Positions 1 through 6,743 of a stretch of 7,903 nt of DNA are shown here, in pieces. Origin of the DNA: an uncultured Actinomycetes bacterium. Its GTDB lineage: Bacteria > Actinomycetota > Actinomycetes > Nanopelagicales > Nanopelagicaceae. The stretch covers positions 1-7,903 of the forward strand of contig CAITKS010000211.1 in assembly GCA_903893085.1 (NCBI GenBank), written 5' to 3'. The notes beneath the pieces are model-generated. The model was not told where the DNA came from. It ran no database searches and worked only from the letters and a program-made list of their open reading frames with translations. Numbering within the stretch: the stretch's first letter is position 1; each line of letters opens with the position of its first letter. A program made the translations under genes and the position numbers.

Positions 1-1140
1 CGAATTGGAAACCCAACAGTTTCAGCCTTTGAAGAAAAAATTGCAGCACTTGAAGGCGGACTTGGCGCCGTTGCAACATCAAGTGGGATGGCTGCGCAGT
101 TCTTAACATTTGCAGCCCTTGTCGGTGCTGGCGATCATGTTGTCGCATCTTCGGCCCTTTACGGCGGAACTTTGACACAGCTCGATGTGACGCTTCGACG
201 CTTTGGTGTTGATACAACTTTTGTAAATAGCGATAAGGCTGAAGATTTTGCAGCAGCGATAACGGATAAGACCAAGTTTGTTTATGCCGAAATGATTTCT
301 AATCCGGCATCCCAAATTGGTGATATCGAAGCTTTGGCAAAGGTGGCACACGATGCTGGTTTGCCTTTGAATATTGATTCAACGGTTGCAACACCTTATT
401 TAGTGCGACCAATCGAATATGGCGCAGATATTGTTTTGCACTCGGCGACAAAGTTCTTGGGTGGACACGGAACCACTCTGGGTGGCGTGATTGTCGAATC
501 TGGAAAATTTAATTGGGGCAACGGCAAGTTCCCGACGATGACTGAACCTGTGCCTTCATATGGTGGAGTTTCATGGTGGGATAACTTCGGCGAATTCGGA
601 TTTCTTACCAAGGTTCGCTCTGAACAACTACGCGATATTGGGGCAGCCTTAAGTGCGATGTCGGCTTTCTTGCTTGTGCAAGGTGTTGAAACGCTGCCAC
701 AGCGCATGCGCGATCACGTGGCAAATGCCAAAGTTGTCTCTGAATGGCTTGAAAGTGATCCACGTATTGAATGGGTTAAATACGCAGGACTTGCTAGCCA
801 TCCACACAATGCGCGTGCAAAGAAGTATCTGCCAGAAGGCCCGGGATCAGTATTTTCATTTGGTGTTAAGGCAGTTGGCGCACTTAGCAGTCGCGAAACC
901 GGTGAGAAGTTTATTAACTCTGTGCAGTTAGCCAGCCACTTGGCCAATATTGGTGATGTGCGCACACTTGTTATTCATCCAGGCAGCACCACACACCGTC
1001 AATTAACTGATGACCAGTTAATTGAAGCGGGTGTGCCACAGGATCTGATTCGCATCAGCGTTGGTTTAGAAGATATTGAAGATATTTTGTGGGATCTAGA
1101 TCAGGCTCTGACTGTTGCAACCGGTAAGGCTCGCTCATGA
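1..1140 (+). CDS. metY: O-acetylhomoserine sulfhydrylase (MetY type), 5' end missing
   Basis: This PLP enzyme of the Cys/Met-metabolism family converts O-acetylhomoserine plus sulfide to homocysteine in the cytoplasm, for methionine synthesis. The frame is open from the first base of the window and reads [20 protein letters not shown], a hallmark of MetY/MetZ enzymes, so the ATG at 88 is internal and not the start. The PLP-binding lysine is in [11 protein letters not shown] (Lys codon 451-453). Other family signatures are SSALYGGT, the substrate-loop aspartate in [10 protein letters not shown], and [10 protein letters not shown] near the C-terminus. The window holds 379 codons. Family members are about 430 residues, so roughly 50-60 N-terminal residues lie upstream. 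The stop TGA overlaps the next ATG (ATGA). A cystathionine gamma-synthase or O-succinylhomoserine enzyme is a less likely alternative, because the long insert with [11 protein letters not shown] after the lysine is typical of MetY. Confidence 0.93.
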   Translation, partial: RIGNPTVSAFEEKIAALEGGLGAVATSSGMAAQFLTFAALVGAGDHVVASSALYGGTLTQLDVTLRRFGVDTTFVNSDKAEDFAAAITDKTKFVYAEMISNPASQIGDIEALAKVAHDAGLPLNIDSTVATPYLVRPIEYGADIVLHSATKFLGGHGTTLGGVIVESGKFNWGNGKFPTMTEPVPSYGGVSWWDNFGEFGFLTKVRSEQLRDIGAALSAMSAFLLVQGVETLPQRMRDHVANAKVVSEWLESDPRIEWVKYAGLASHPHNARAKKYLPEGPGSVFSFGVKAVGALSSRETGEKFINSVQLASHLANIGDVRTLVIHPGSTTHRQLTDDQLIEAGVPQDLIRISVGLEDIEDILWDLDQALTVATGKARS

Positions 1141-1616
1141 CTTACATCGCGCCAAGTGCGGTCGAGCGTTTGAAATTTATGCAGGAAGCCAAGAACGTGG
1201 CGATGGTTGGGGCATCAGATGATCAATCGCGCGCCAGTTATTTTGTTGCTACTTACTTGTTATCTGCAACGCACTTTAAAATATTTTTTGTTAATCCACG
1301 GCTTGAAACTATTTTGGGTCAAAAGGTTTATAAATCACTGGCTGATATTGAAGAACCGATCGATATTGTCGATGTTTTTAGAAAACCTGCAGATATCCCG
1401 GGTGTTTTGGATGAAGCGATTGCTATAAAGGCAAAGACTTTCTGGATGCAGCTGGGCATAACCGATGACGTATCGGCCGAACGTGGAGTTGCTGCAGGGC
1501 TAAATGTTGTTCAGGATCGTTGTTTAAAGATCGAACATGCGCGCTTTGCTGGTGGGCTTAACTTGGCTGGCTTTAATACCGGGGTCATATCTTCAAAGCG
1601 TAATAAATCTATTTAG
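1137..1616 (+). CDS. CoA-binding-fold (YccU-like) protein
   Basis: A 159-residue cytoplasmic protein of the small CoA-binding (Rossmann-like) family. Visible motifs in order: VGAS (residues 24-27) followed by Ser/Arg, the nucleotide-binding loop; VNP (52-54); DVFRKP (79-84); WMQLGI (103-108); and DRC..IEH (127-134), matching the DRC-P-x-IE segment of YccU-like proteins. The length is normal for the family. Its exact role is not established. The fold binds CoA in related proteins, and similar small proteins are found singly in many genomes. The ATG overlaps the metY stop by 4 nt, and an AAGG (1126-1129) lies 7 nt upstream, so translational coupling with metY is likely. Sharing an operon with a sulfhydrylase suggests a link to acyl-homoserine or sulfur metabolism, but that is inference from position. 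Confidence 0.85.
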   Translation: MTYIAPSAVERLKFMQEAKNVAMVGASDDQSRASYFVATYLLSATHFKIFFVNPRLETILGQKVYKSLADIEEPIDIVDVFRKPADIPGVLDEAIAIKAKTFWMQLGITDDVSAERGVAAGLNVVQDRCLKIEHARFAGGLNLAGFNTGVISSKRNKSI

Positions 1617-1631
1617 CCTGAACTTAAATAG
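1609..1631. terminator. AT-rich inverted repeat across two convergent stop codons
   Basis: CTATTTA (1609-1615) and TAAATAG (1625-1631) are perfect inverted repeats, extended by a G-T pair to leave a 7-nt loop. The hairpin contains the TAG of the CoA-binding gene and the TAA of the photolyase gene. The stem is A/T-rich and no long U-run follows on either strand, so termination would be weak. It is listed because it is the only candidate terminator between the two convergent units. Confidence 0.25.
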
Positions 1632-3096
1632 TTCCTTTATCTAAACCTTTTAAAACTTCCTTGGCGCGCAGTTTTAGTTCGGGTAAATCAGATAATCGAT
1701 TAAGGCCAAATATTTGCTGGCTCATGCGATGGTTTTTCTTAAAAGTTTCAGAATGGCGATCAAGGAAATCCCAATACAAAGTTGTAAACGGACAAGCATC
1801 ATCGCCGGTACGAAGCTTTGGGTTGTATTTGCAACCTTTGCAGTAATTACTCATGCGCGAGATGTAAGCACCGCCTGCGGCATATGGCTTGGTCATCATC
1901 GCTCCGCCATCGGCGTGAACGCCCATGCCAATAACGTTTGGAACCATTACCCATTCGGTGGCATCGATAAATACTTCGCGCATCCAATCCAGAAATTCTT
2001 GCGGATTGGTGCCGGTGATCAGGGCCAGATTGCTTAAGACCATAAGGCGCGGGATGTGATGCACCCAGGCGCGATCTTCAATGTCGGCGACGATTGTTTT
2101 AACGCAATTCATTTGGGTCTTTGCTGGATCGCTAAATAGTGGCAGCAACTTCCTGGTGGCATTTAACTGATTGTTATCGCGGTAATCAGGGCCTAGGTAC
2201 CAATACATGCCATTTACATATTCGCGCCAGCCGATTACTTGGCGAATAAAACCTTCGGCCGATTCGATCGGAATTGTGCCAGTGTTGAATTTCTTAACTG
2301 CAGCATCGATTACTTCAGATGCGTGCAGCAACCCATTGTTTAGATAAGGGCTAAGCAGTGAATGGTGAAGCGCCCAGTTATCAAGTGCCATGGCATCTTC
2401 ATATGGGCCAAAGGTGGCAAAGTGGTTTTCGATGAAGTTATTTAATTGCGCAAGGGCGCCTTTGCGAGTTGTTGCCCAAGTTGTTGTCGGCGTGAAGCCA
2501 AGTTCTTTGCCGACCTCGATGTCGATGGCGCCAGGTTTATGTTCAAGATAAGCGGGCCAGGTGTAATTCTTTGGGGGAGGCAGACGGTTTTCTTTATCGA
2601 AGTTCCAAGCACCACCTGTTGGTTTGCCATTTTCGATCAGGATATTTAGGCGGGCACGTTGTGCTCGATAGAAAGTCTCCATCAAGTAACTCTTCTGTGA
2701 ATCTGCCCAGATGCCAAAGTGCTTGCGAGTGGTTAAGAAAAAATCATTTTCGACAAAGGTTGCGCCCAATTCTTTAAGTTGTTGCATTTGACGAAATGAT
2801 GATGGTTCGGCGCAAGTTAGCGCGTGATCTTTGTATTTCTCTTGGATCTTATTTAAGCCCGCAGGTGTTGTGGCCGCTTTCTCGTATTCAACCGTGAAGC
2901 CTTCATCGCGCAGTGATTGCGCAAAATGGCGGGCAGATGAGATTAAAAAATGTAGACGTTGTGGATGCCAATTGCGCCCGGTGGTCATGCGCGCACTTTC
3001 GACCATCGCGATTACATCGGATTTGGGATCAGCCTTGGCGAGTGCGCCGTAATTGCGGTGCAGGTGATCAAAGGGGATATAGATCAGCTGCGACAT
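1624..3096 (-). CDS. phrB: Iron-sulfur bacterial cryptochrome/(6-4) photolyase (PhrB-like)
   Basis: A 490-residue flavoprotein of the deoxyribodipyrimidine photolyase-related (FeS-BCP) family. Characterised members such as Agrobacterium PhrB repair (6-4) UV photoproducts with light and carry FAD and a 4Fe-4S cluster. The N-terminus (FDHLHRNYGAL, residues 9-19) begins the Rossmann-like antenna half. The C-terminal helical half holds the FAD site. Cluster cysteines are visible at 331, 419, 422 and 435. Their spacing (88, 3, 13) equals that of PhrB Cys350, 438, 441 and 454. The His pair at 346-347 aligns with PhrB His365-366, implicated in catalysis. The length is near the family's usual 500 residues and no domain is missing. 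The start ATG lies 17 nt after the regulator's stop. No clear Shine-Dalgarno is seen, so translation may depend on the upstream gene. A purely signalling cryptochrome role cannot be excluded from sequence. Confidence 0.93.
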   Translation of the reverse strand: MSQLIYIPFDHLHRNYGALAKADPKSDVIAMVESARMTTGRNWHPQRLHFLISSARHFAQSLRDEGFTVEYEKAATTPAGLNKIQEKYKDHALTCAEPSSFRQMQQLKELGATFVENDFFLTTRKHFGIWADSQKSYLMETFYRAQRARLNILIENGKPTGGAWNFDKENRLPPPKNYTWPAYLEHKPGAIDIEVGKELGFTPTTTWATTRKGALAQLNNFIENHFATFGPYEDAMALDNWALHHSLLSPYLNNGLLHASEVIDAAVKKFNTGTIPIESAEGFIRQVIGWREYVNGMYWYLGPDYRDNNQLNATRKLLPLFSDPAKTQMNCVKTIVADIEDRAWVHHIPRLMVLSNLALITGTNPQEFLDWMREVFIDATEWVMVPNVIGMGVHADGGAMMTKPYAAGGAYISRMSNYCKGCKYNPKLRTGDDACPFTTLYWDFLDRHSETFKKNHRMSQQIFGLNRLSDLPELKLRAKEVLKGLDKGTI

Positions 3097-3113
3097 GCGC
3101 CAAGGGTAATTGG

Positions 3114-3878
3114 CTAACTGACCGCTTGCACCTTGGATTGCTCTTGCTTGTAAAGAGTCGAGGCCTCATCACGACCATTGCAGCCCAACTTTGAGAAGAT
3201 CTTTATTGTCTCTTGGCGAATAGTTGACTCGGAATATTTGAGTAAATCACCGATTGCGATATTTGTGCGCCCCTCGCTGATCATGCGCAGAATCAAAAGC
3301 TGACGTTGGGTTAGCTCAAGACCAAGTTCGGAACTGTGGGATGTTTTCAAATTGTGGCCATTGCCATTTGATATGGCCGGAGAATCGATCTTGTGATAGA
3401 GATACATGGCTAAAAGGTTGGCGATTGAACCTATAAAAAGTTCAACCTGGGCGCTCATCTTTATCTTTGTATTAAAGAAGATGGCGGCAACGGCTACTGG
3501 TGTGCCACTTCTTTCGATGGGAAAGGCTATGAAAGATGGTTCGGCCGAGGCATATGGGGCATCCAAAAGGGCAGCATATTCTGGTGGCCAAATTGGCAGA
3601 GTATTTATGACAATAATCTTGCGCAGGCGTACTGCATCAGTGATTGGCAAATGATCATTCATCGAGAATTTATCTTTGTATTCGCCAGAGATTTCATCCG
3701 GAATTCCGAATCTGCCAACCATTGAAAGCGTATTTTGATTATCAAGAGTTGAGATAAATGCAGAAGATGCACCAAGTGGAGCCATAACTCGCAAAACCAA
3801 ATGGGCAAGAACTTCTTCAACCGTGTGATCACGGTCTGCGATGAATTTTATGAATTCCGATGTCCATTTCAGGTACAA
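3114..3878 (-). CDS. GAF-domain LuxR-family transcriptional regulator, TTG start
   Basis: A 254-residue cytoplasmic DNA-binding regulator. Residues about 10-165 look like a GAF-type sensor, with a helix, MAPLGASSAFIS, and a later strand pair FIAFPIERSGTPVAVAAIFF. Residues 188-240 form a LuxR/GerE helix-turn-helix (LTQRQLLILRMISEGRTN, then SESTIRQETIKIFSKLG). No receiver aspartate set is seen, so this is not a standard response regulator. The GAF part has no cysteine, so a covalent bilin chromophore of the phytochrome kind is unlikely; another ligand or none is possible. The start is TTG at 3878, chosen because AGGGGG (3884-3889) lies 5 nt upstream and no ATG or GTG start is better placed. It is first in a two-gene unit with the photolyase, so it probably controls light or UV stress repair, perhaps including its own gene. 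The signal sensed is unknown. Confidence 0.85.
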   Translation of the reverse strand: MYLKWTSEFIKFIADRDHTVEEVLAHLVLRVMAPLGASSAFISTLDNQNTLSMVGRFGIPDEISGEYKDKFSMNDHLPITDAVRLRKIIVINTLPIWPPEYAALLDAPYASAEPSFIAFPIERSGTPVAVAAIFFNTKIKMSAQVELFIGSIANLLAMYLYHKIDSPAISNGNGHNLKTSHSSELGLELTQRQLLILRMISEGRTNIAIGDLLKYSESTIRQETIKIFSKLGCNGRDEASTLYKQEQSKVQAVS

Positions 3879-3883
3879 GGGTT

Positions 3884-3889
3884 CCCCCT
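3884..3889 (-). promoter_or_regulatory. Strong ribosome binding site that fixes the TTG start of the LuxR regulator
   Basis: Read on the minus strand, AGGGGG is followed by AACCC and then TTG. This purine-rich core with 5-nt spacing decides the start codon of the regulator gene. Confidence 0.75.
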
Positions 3890-3903
3890 ACTTCGACTTT
3901 GCT

Positions 3904-3932
3904 ATTTTGACCATAACTCATAGTCCGTACAA
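3904..3932 (-). promoter_or_regulatory. Candidate promoter for the regulator-photolyase unit
   Basis: On the minus strand TTGTAC (3932-3927) and CAAAAT (3909-3904) are separated by 17 nt. Each is a partial match to -35 and -10 consensus. The predicted transcription start near 3897 gives a leader of about 20 nt with the ribosome binding site well placed. One CCATAAC element (3911-3917) lies in the spacer. Confidence 0.35.
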
Positions 3933-3958
3933 AGACCCATCTTTTATTCACCTATAAC

Positions 3959-3972
3959 TGGGGAATTCCCCA
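3959..3972. promoter_or_regulatory. 14-bp perfect palindrome, candidate operator
   Basis: TGGGGAATTCCCCA is its own reverse complement. It sits between the divergent regulator and secreted-protein genes, centred about 68 bp upstream of the predicted regulator transcription start. That is a usual site for a LuxR-type activator. It is flanked by CTATAAC (3952-3958) and overlapped by CCATAAC (3970-3976). The binding protein is unknown; the adjacent LuxR regulator is the obvious candidate. Confidence 0.5.
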
Positions 3973-4050
3973 TAACGCTTGCTAATGAGAGGTAGCACCA
4001 AATCAATTGGAATTAGTGCCATCACTTGTATCCATTTACTTAACCAGTCA

Positions 4051-4079
4051 TTGACCGTACTTAGTTCTATTTCTATTTT
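4051..4079 (+). promoter_or_regulatory. Candidate promoter for the secreted repeat protein
   Basis: TTGACC (4051-4056) is a 5/6 match to the -35 consensus and TATTTT (4074-4079) is a 4/6 -10 match, spaced by exactly 17 nt. Transcription would start near 4086. This supports a translation start at 4144 or 4150 rather than the open frame reaching back to 3979. Confidence 0.5.
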
Positions 4080-4149
4080 CACAAAAGAACAGACTGCCCT
4101 TGAAGTCGTTGGCTATTCGAGTCAACGTTTTACAAATGGAGTCATGTTC

Positions 4150-6672
4150 ATGTTAAAAGAGAAAAGATTTACCTTGAGAATATTCTCAAGAGTATTGGCT
4201 ATGGCGCTGATTTCTAGCGTCGTTGTTGGGCTACCAAGTGCCAATGCAATTGATCCACTTCAGGTTCATGATTCAGCGGCGTTGGTTGCAGCTGGATTAG
4301 ATCCAGCCGTCCTCAGTGTGAAAATCACTGCGGATATAACGCTGGCTTCAAACCTGGTCATTAATCACAGTATGACAATCACTCGTGGTGATCTTTATAC
4401 AAGTACTGTGCCCACACTTTCTGGACGTGGAATAGAAATCAATTCTGCTTCCGTTGTAACTATGAGTTATTTGGGCCTATCGGGTACAAATCAGCAAACC
4501 GGTGATGGAAATTACGGTGCGATGGTTCAGGGAGCATCAACGTTAAATGCCAGCCACATAACCATGGCGCTGAGTGATACAACGGGTTCTGAAAATCTTG
4601 ATGGATTTAACGTTGCCTCGGGCTCTGTTCTTAACTTTTCGGATTCAACGATTACTTGGGCATCAGGCGCAGCTGCGGTTCAGCAATATGCCGTTTATGC
4701 TCAATCAGGTGCTGGCGCGATTACTTTGAGCAATAACGCATTCGATTTCAGTGCAAATAATACAAGTGTGTACTCATATCTAATCGGTGTGCAAGGTGAT
4801 TTAGTTACTAATTATCCAACTATGACGTTAAGCGGCAATACAAATGATTCATTTATGAAGTTGTTTATGTACGGCGCTGACACAATTGTGAATAAGCAGT
4901 CATACGCAAATAGCTACGTAACAACCACTGTTGGGGATAATAAGGCAGGAATTGTCGCTCTTTCTGGAATTGGTGATGGTATTTATACTAGAACCGCAAC
5001 TGTATGGTCGAAGAACATAACCGTAAACACATTAATTAAATTAAGAGCGGCTGTTTTAATTCCTAATGCGACCATTAACCTCACTTCAAATATCGTGGTA
5101 GACGTTACCAACCTTATTATTTCTAATGACGTGACCATAAATGGTGAGAGTTTCACTGTATCTGGTCTAGGCGTAGAAATTAACTCGGCTGCAAATGTGG
5201 TCATTAATCACTTAACAATGACCGGGGTAAATACACAGCCAGAAGGCATGTACGGCGTGATGATTCAAGGTGCATCTCACCTGACCGGAAATTACATAAC
5301 TATGACTCCAGCTACGTTAGGGCTTACTAATCTGGACAACACTGCATTCAATGTTGCTTCGGGGTCCCGCTTGACGTTATCAAATTCTGCTATTGGTTGG
5401 GCTAGAACGGATGTTCAGCAATATGCGGTCTATGCCCAATCAGGTGCTGGAGCCATATCTCTGACTTCAAATGCATTTACCTTCACAGCAACTAATACAA
5501 GTGGTGCTTATTCATACCTAATCGGTATGCAAGGTGACCTGGTATCCAACTATCCAACTATTACGCTTACTGGTAACACAAAGAATTCACGCATGAATCT
5601 TTTGATGTCAGGTGCTGACACCGTGGCTCACAAGCAGACATATGCCGATGCTTATGTCACTTCAGCTGATTTGAACAATAAAGCGGGAATAATTGATGGA
5701 ATCAGTAACGGCATCTATACCAAGTACGCAGCAAGCTGGGGCGTAATGACCGTTGCTCAGTTGGAATCTGCAACAGCGATTTCGGGAGCCGTGGTTAATC
5801 TTGGAAAAGATTTGACCCTGACATCAAACCTTGCGATCGCCAACGGTGTCTCAATTCTCGACAACGGATTCGTCTTCGCTTTGGGTGGATTCGAAATCAC
5901 AACGACTGCGGCAACAGTTACAACTGTTACTCGTGAAGTACAAACCGTTGTAAGCGGACCTTCACAGGTTTCTCAAGTTGCCCTTGTTGCAGTACCGGCA
6001 AGTGCCACACTTCAACTAACCGCAACTACAACTATGACAACAACAGGTGGAACCGGTGATGGCGCACTTTCTTACCTAACAACAACACCAAGCTTGTGTT
6101 CTGTTACTGGCGCTGGAGTCGTGACTGCGATTGCAGTTGGCAGCTGTCTAGTAACTGCAACCAAGGCCGCTTCTGGAAATTACTTTGCAGCTATTTCCCC
6201 TGTTATCGCAATAACAATCAGCGATTCTGAGGCAGTAGCGGCAGCAAAGATTGCTGCGGACAAGGTAATCGCTGATGCGGCTGCCAAGGTAATCGCCGAC
6301 AAGGTGATTGCGGATGCGGCTGCCAAAGCTGCGGCTGACGCTGCAGCGGCCACTGAAAGTGGTGGCGGTGAGCCAATTGCTAAGGAAGATCTGAACACGA
6401 TCCGATATGCAATTGCGACAAAGACTAAGTCAATCTTCATTGATCTGGCAGATAAGTATGCGGATCTACTTGTCGCAGTTGATGTGAAGAAAACCGTCGT
6501 TAAGAACGGCAATAAAGTCACGGCATATGTATCAGTCGAGACTGTTGCCCTTAATGAATTCGGACGCGCAATCATCAAGACACTGATTGATATAAAAGTT
6601 GGGAATGTAATACGTGTAAGCGTTCTCAGCAATCCAAATAACATACCAATCAAATATGTAACCGTGAAATAG
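4150..6672 (+). CDS. Large secreted beta-repeat protein with Ig-like domain and Ala-rich tail
   Basis: An 840-residue exported protein of unknown function. Start chosen at ATG 4150: GGAG (4138-4141) is 8 nt upstream, against 2 nt for the ATG at 4144. The frame stays open back to 3979, but that would put the signal peptide about 60 residues inside. Signal peptide: KEKR n-region, hydrophobic stretch to about 28, cleavage likely after Ala-Asn-Ala (31-33). Residues 58-286 and 304-530 are two homologous beta-rich units rich in Thr/Ser/Asn with alternating hydrophobics, resembling a right-handed beta-helix. A partial third unit spans 550-586. The motif TLxSN recurs with Asn at 68, 314 and 560, an exact 246-residue period. 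An Ig-like domain (about 600-695) has Cys650 and Cys666, which could form a disulfide. An Ala-rich helical linker (about 697-735) with DKVIADAAAK twice follows, then Gly738-740 and a C-terminal domain to 840. No transmembrane anchor or LPxTG is seen. Adhesion, surface-layer or polysaccharide-related roles are possible; no catalytic residues are identifiable. Confidence 0.85.
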   Translation: MLKEKRFTLRIFSRVLAMALISSVVVGLPSANAIDPLQVHDSAALVAAGLDPAVLSVKITADITLASNLVINHSMTITRGDLYTSTVPTLSGRGIEINSASVVTMSYLGLSGTNQQTGDGNYGAMVQGASTLNASHITMALSDTTGSENLDGFNVASGSVLNFSDSTITWASGAAAVQQYAVYAQSGAGAITLSNNAFDFSANNTSVYSYLIGVQGDLVTNYPTMTLSGNTNDSFMKLFMYGADTIVNKQSYANSYVTTTVGDNKAGIVALSGIGDGIYTRTATVWSKNITVNTLIKLRAAVLIPNATINLTSNIVVDVTNLIISNDVTINGESFTVSGLGVEINSAANVVINHLTMTGVNTQPEGMYGVMIQGASHLTGNYITMTPATLGLTNLDNTAFNVASGSRLTLSNSAIGWARTDVQQYAVYAQSGAGAISLTSNAFTFTATNTSGAYSYLIGMQGDLVSNYPTITLTGNTKNSRMNLLMSGADTVAHKQTYADAYVTSADLNNKAGIIDGISNGIYTKYAASWGVMTVAQLESATAISGAVVNLGKDLTLTSNLAIANGVSILDNGFVFALGGFEITTTAATVTTVTREVQTVVSGPSQVSQVALVAVPASATLQLTATTTMTTTGGTGDGALSYLTTTPSLCSVTGAGVVTAIAVGSCLVTATKAASGNYFAAISPVIAITISDSEAVAAAKIAADKVIADAAAKVIADKVIADAAAKAAADAAAATESGGGEPIAKEDLNTIRYAIATKTKSIFIDLADKYADLLVAVDVKKTVVKNGNKVTAYVSVETVALNEFGRAIIKTLIDIKVGNVIRVSVLSNPNNIPIKYVTVK
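4321..5007 (+). repeat. Beta-rich protein repeat, unit 1 (coding)
   Basis: First copy of the long repeat inside the secreted protein, from ITADITLASN to GIYTRTATVW. It aligns with unit 2 at many anchors: IEINSA, YGxMxQGAS, FNVASGS, VQQYAVYAQSGAGAI, QGDLVxNYPTxTL and NKAGI. The shared offset is 735-741 nt apart from small indels near the end (732). Confidence 0.8.
5059..5739 (+). repeat. Beta-rich protein repeat, unit 2 (coding)
   Basis: Second copy, beginning at IPNATINLTSN and ending at IYTKYAASW. It is diverged in its first third but nearly identical in the core around 5413-5460. Both copies end with Trp and are followed by a short TVxxL-type segment that opens the next unit. Confidence 0.8.
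5797..5907 (+). repeat. Beta-rich protein repeat, truncated unit 3 (coding)
   Basis: Only the opening of the repeat is present (LTLTSNLAIANGVSI, then GGFEITTT). It keeps the 246-residue period at the TSN motif and then stops before the core, giving way to the Ig-like domain. It could be a capping half-unit or the remnant of a lost copy. Confidence 0.6.
6259..6327 (+). repeat. Duplicated 30-bp segment encoding DKVIADAAAK
   Basis: Copies at 6259-6288 and 6298-6327 differ at 4 of 30 positions, all synonymous, and are separated by 9 nt encoding VIA. They form most of the Ala-rich, probably helical linker before the C-terminal domain. Confidence 0.85.
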
Positions 6673-6698
6673 TCTCTAGCGGACTCTTACACGAGGCT

Positions 6699-6743
6699 GG
6701 CTACCTCTCCCTGACTTCGGGGGAGGTAGCCTTTGCCTGTTTT
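6699..6743 (+). terminator. Rho-independent terminator of the secreted repeat protein gene
   Basis: GGCTACCTCTCCC (6699-6711) pairs with GGGGGAGGTAGCC (6719-6731) as a 13-bp stem with one G-T pair and a 7-nt loop. An interrupted T-tract follows (TTTGCCTGTTTT, 6732-6743). It lies 27 nt after the stop at 6672. The T-tract is only on the plus-strand side. The hairpin overlaps the last codons and the stop of the convergent matrixin-like gene. Confidence 0.75.

Noticed and set aside
88..1140. ATG at 88 as the start of MetY.
   Set aside because: The frame upstream to base 1 encodes the conserved RIGNPT region, so the gene simply begins outside the window.
3979..4149. Open frame extending the secreted protein 57 residues upstream from a TTG at 3979.
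   Set aside because: It would bury the signal peptide and overlap the candidate -35/-10 promoter at 4051-4079. A ribosome binding site fits the ATG at 4150.
6180..6653. 157-codon open frame on the minus strand opposite the Ala-rich and C-terminal region.
   Set aside because: It mirrors the Ala codons of the sense gene, has no ribosome binding site and encodes a low-complexity Ala/Ser sequence.
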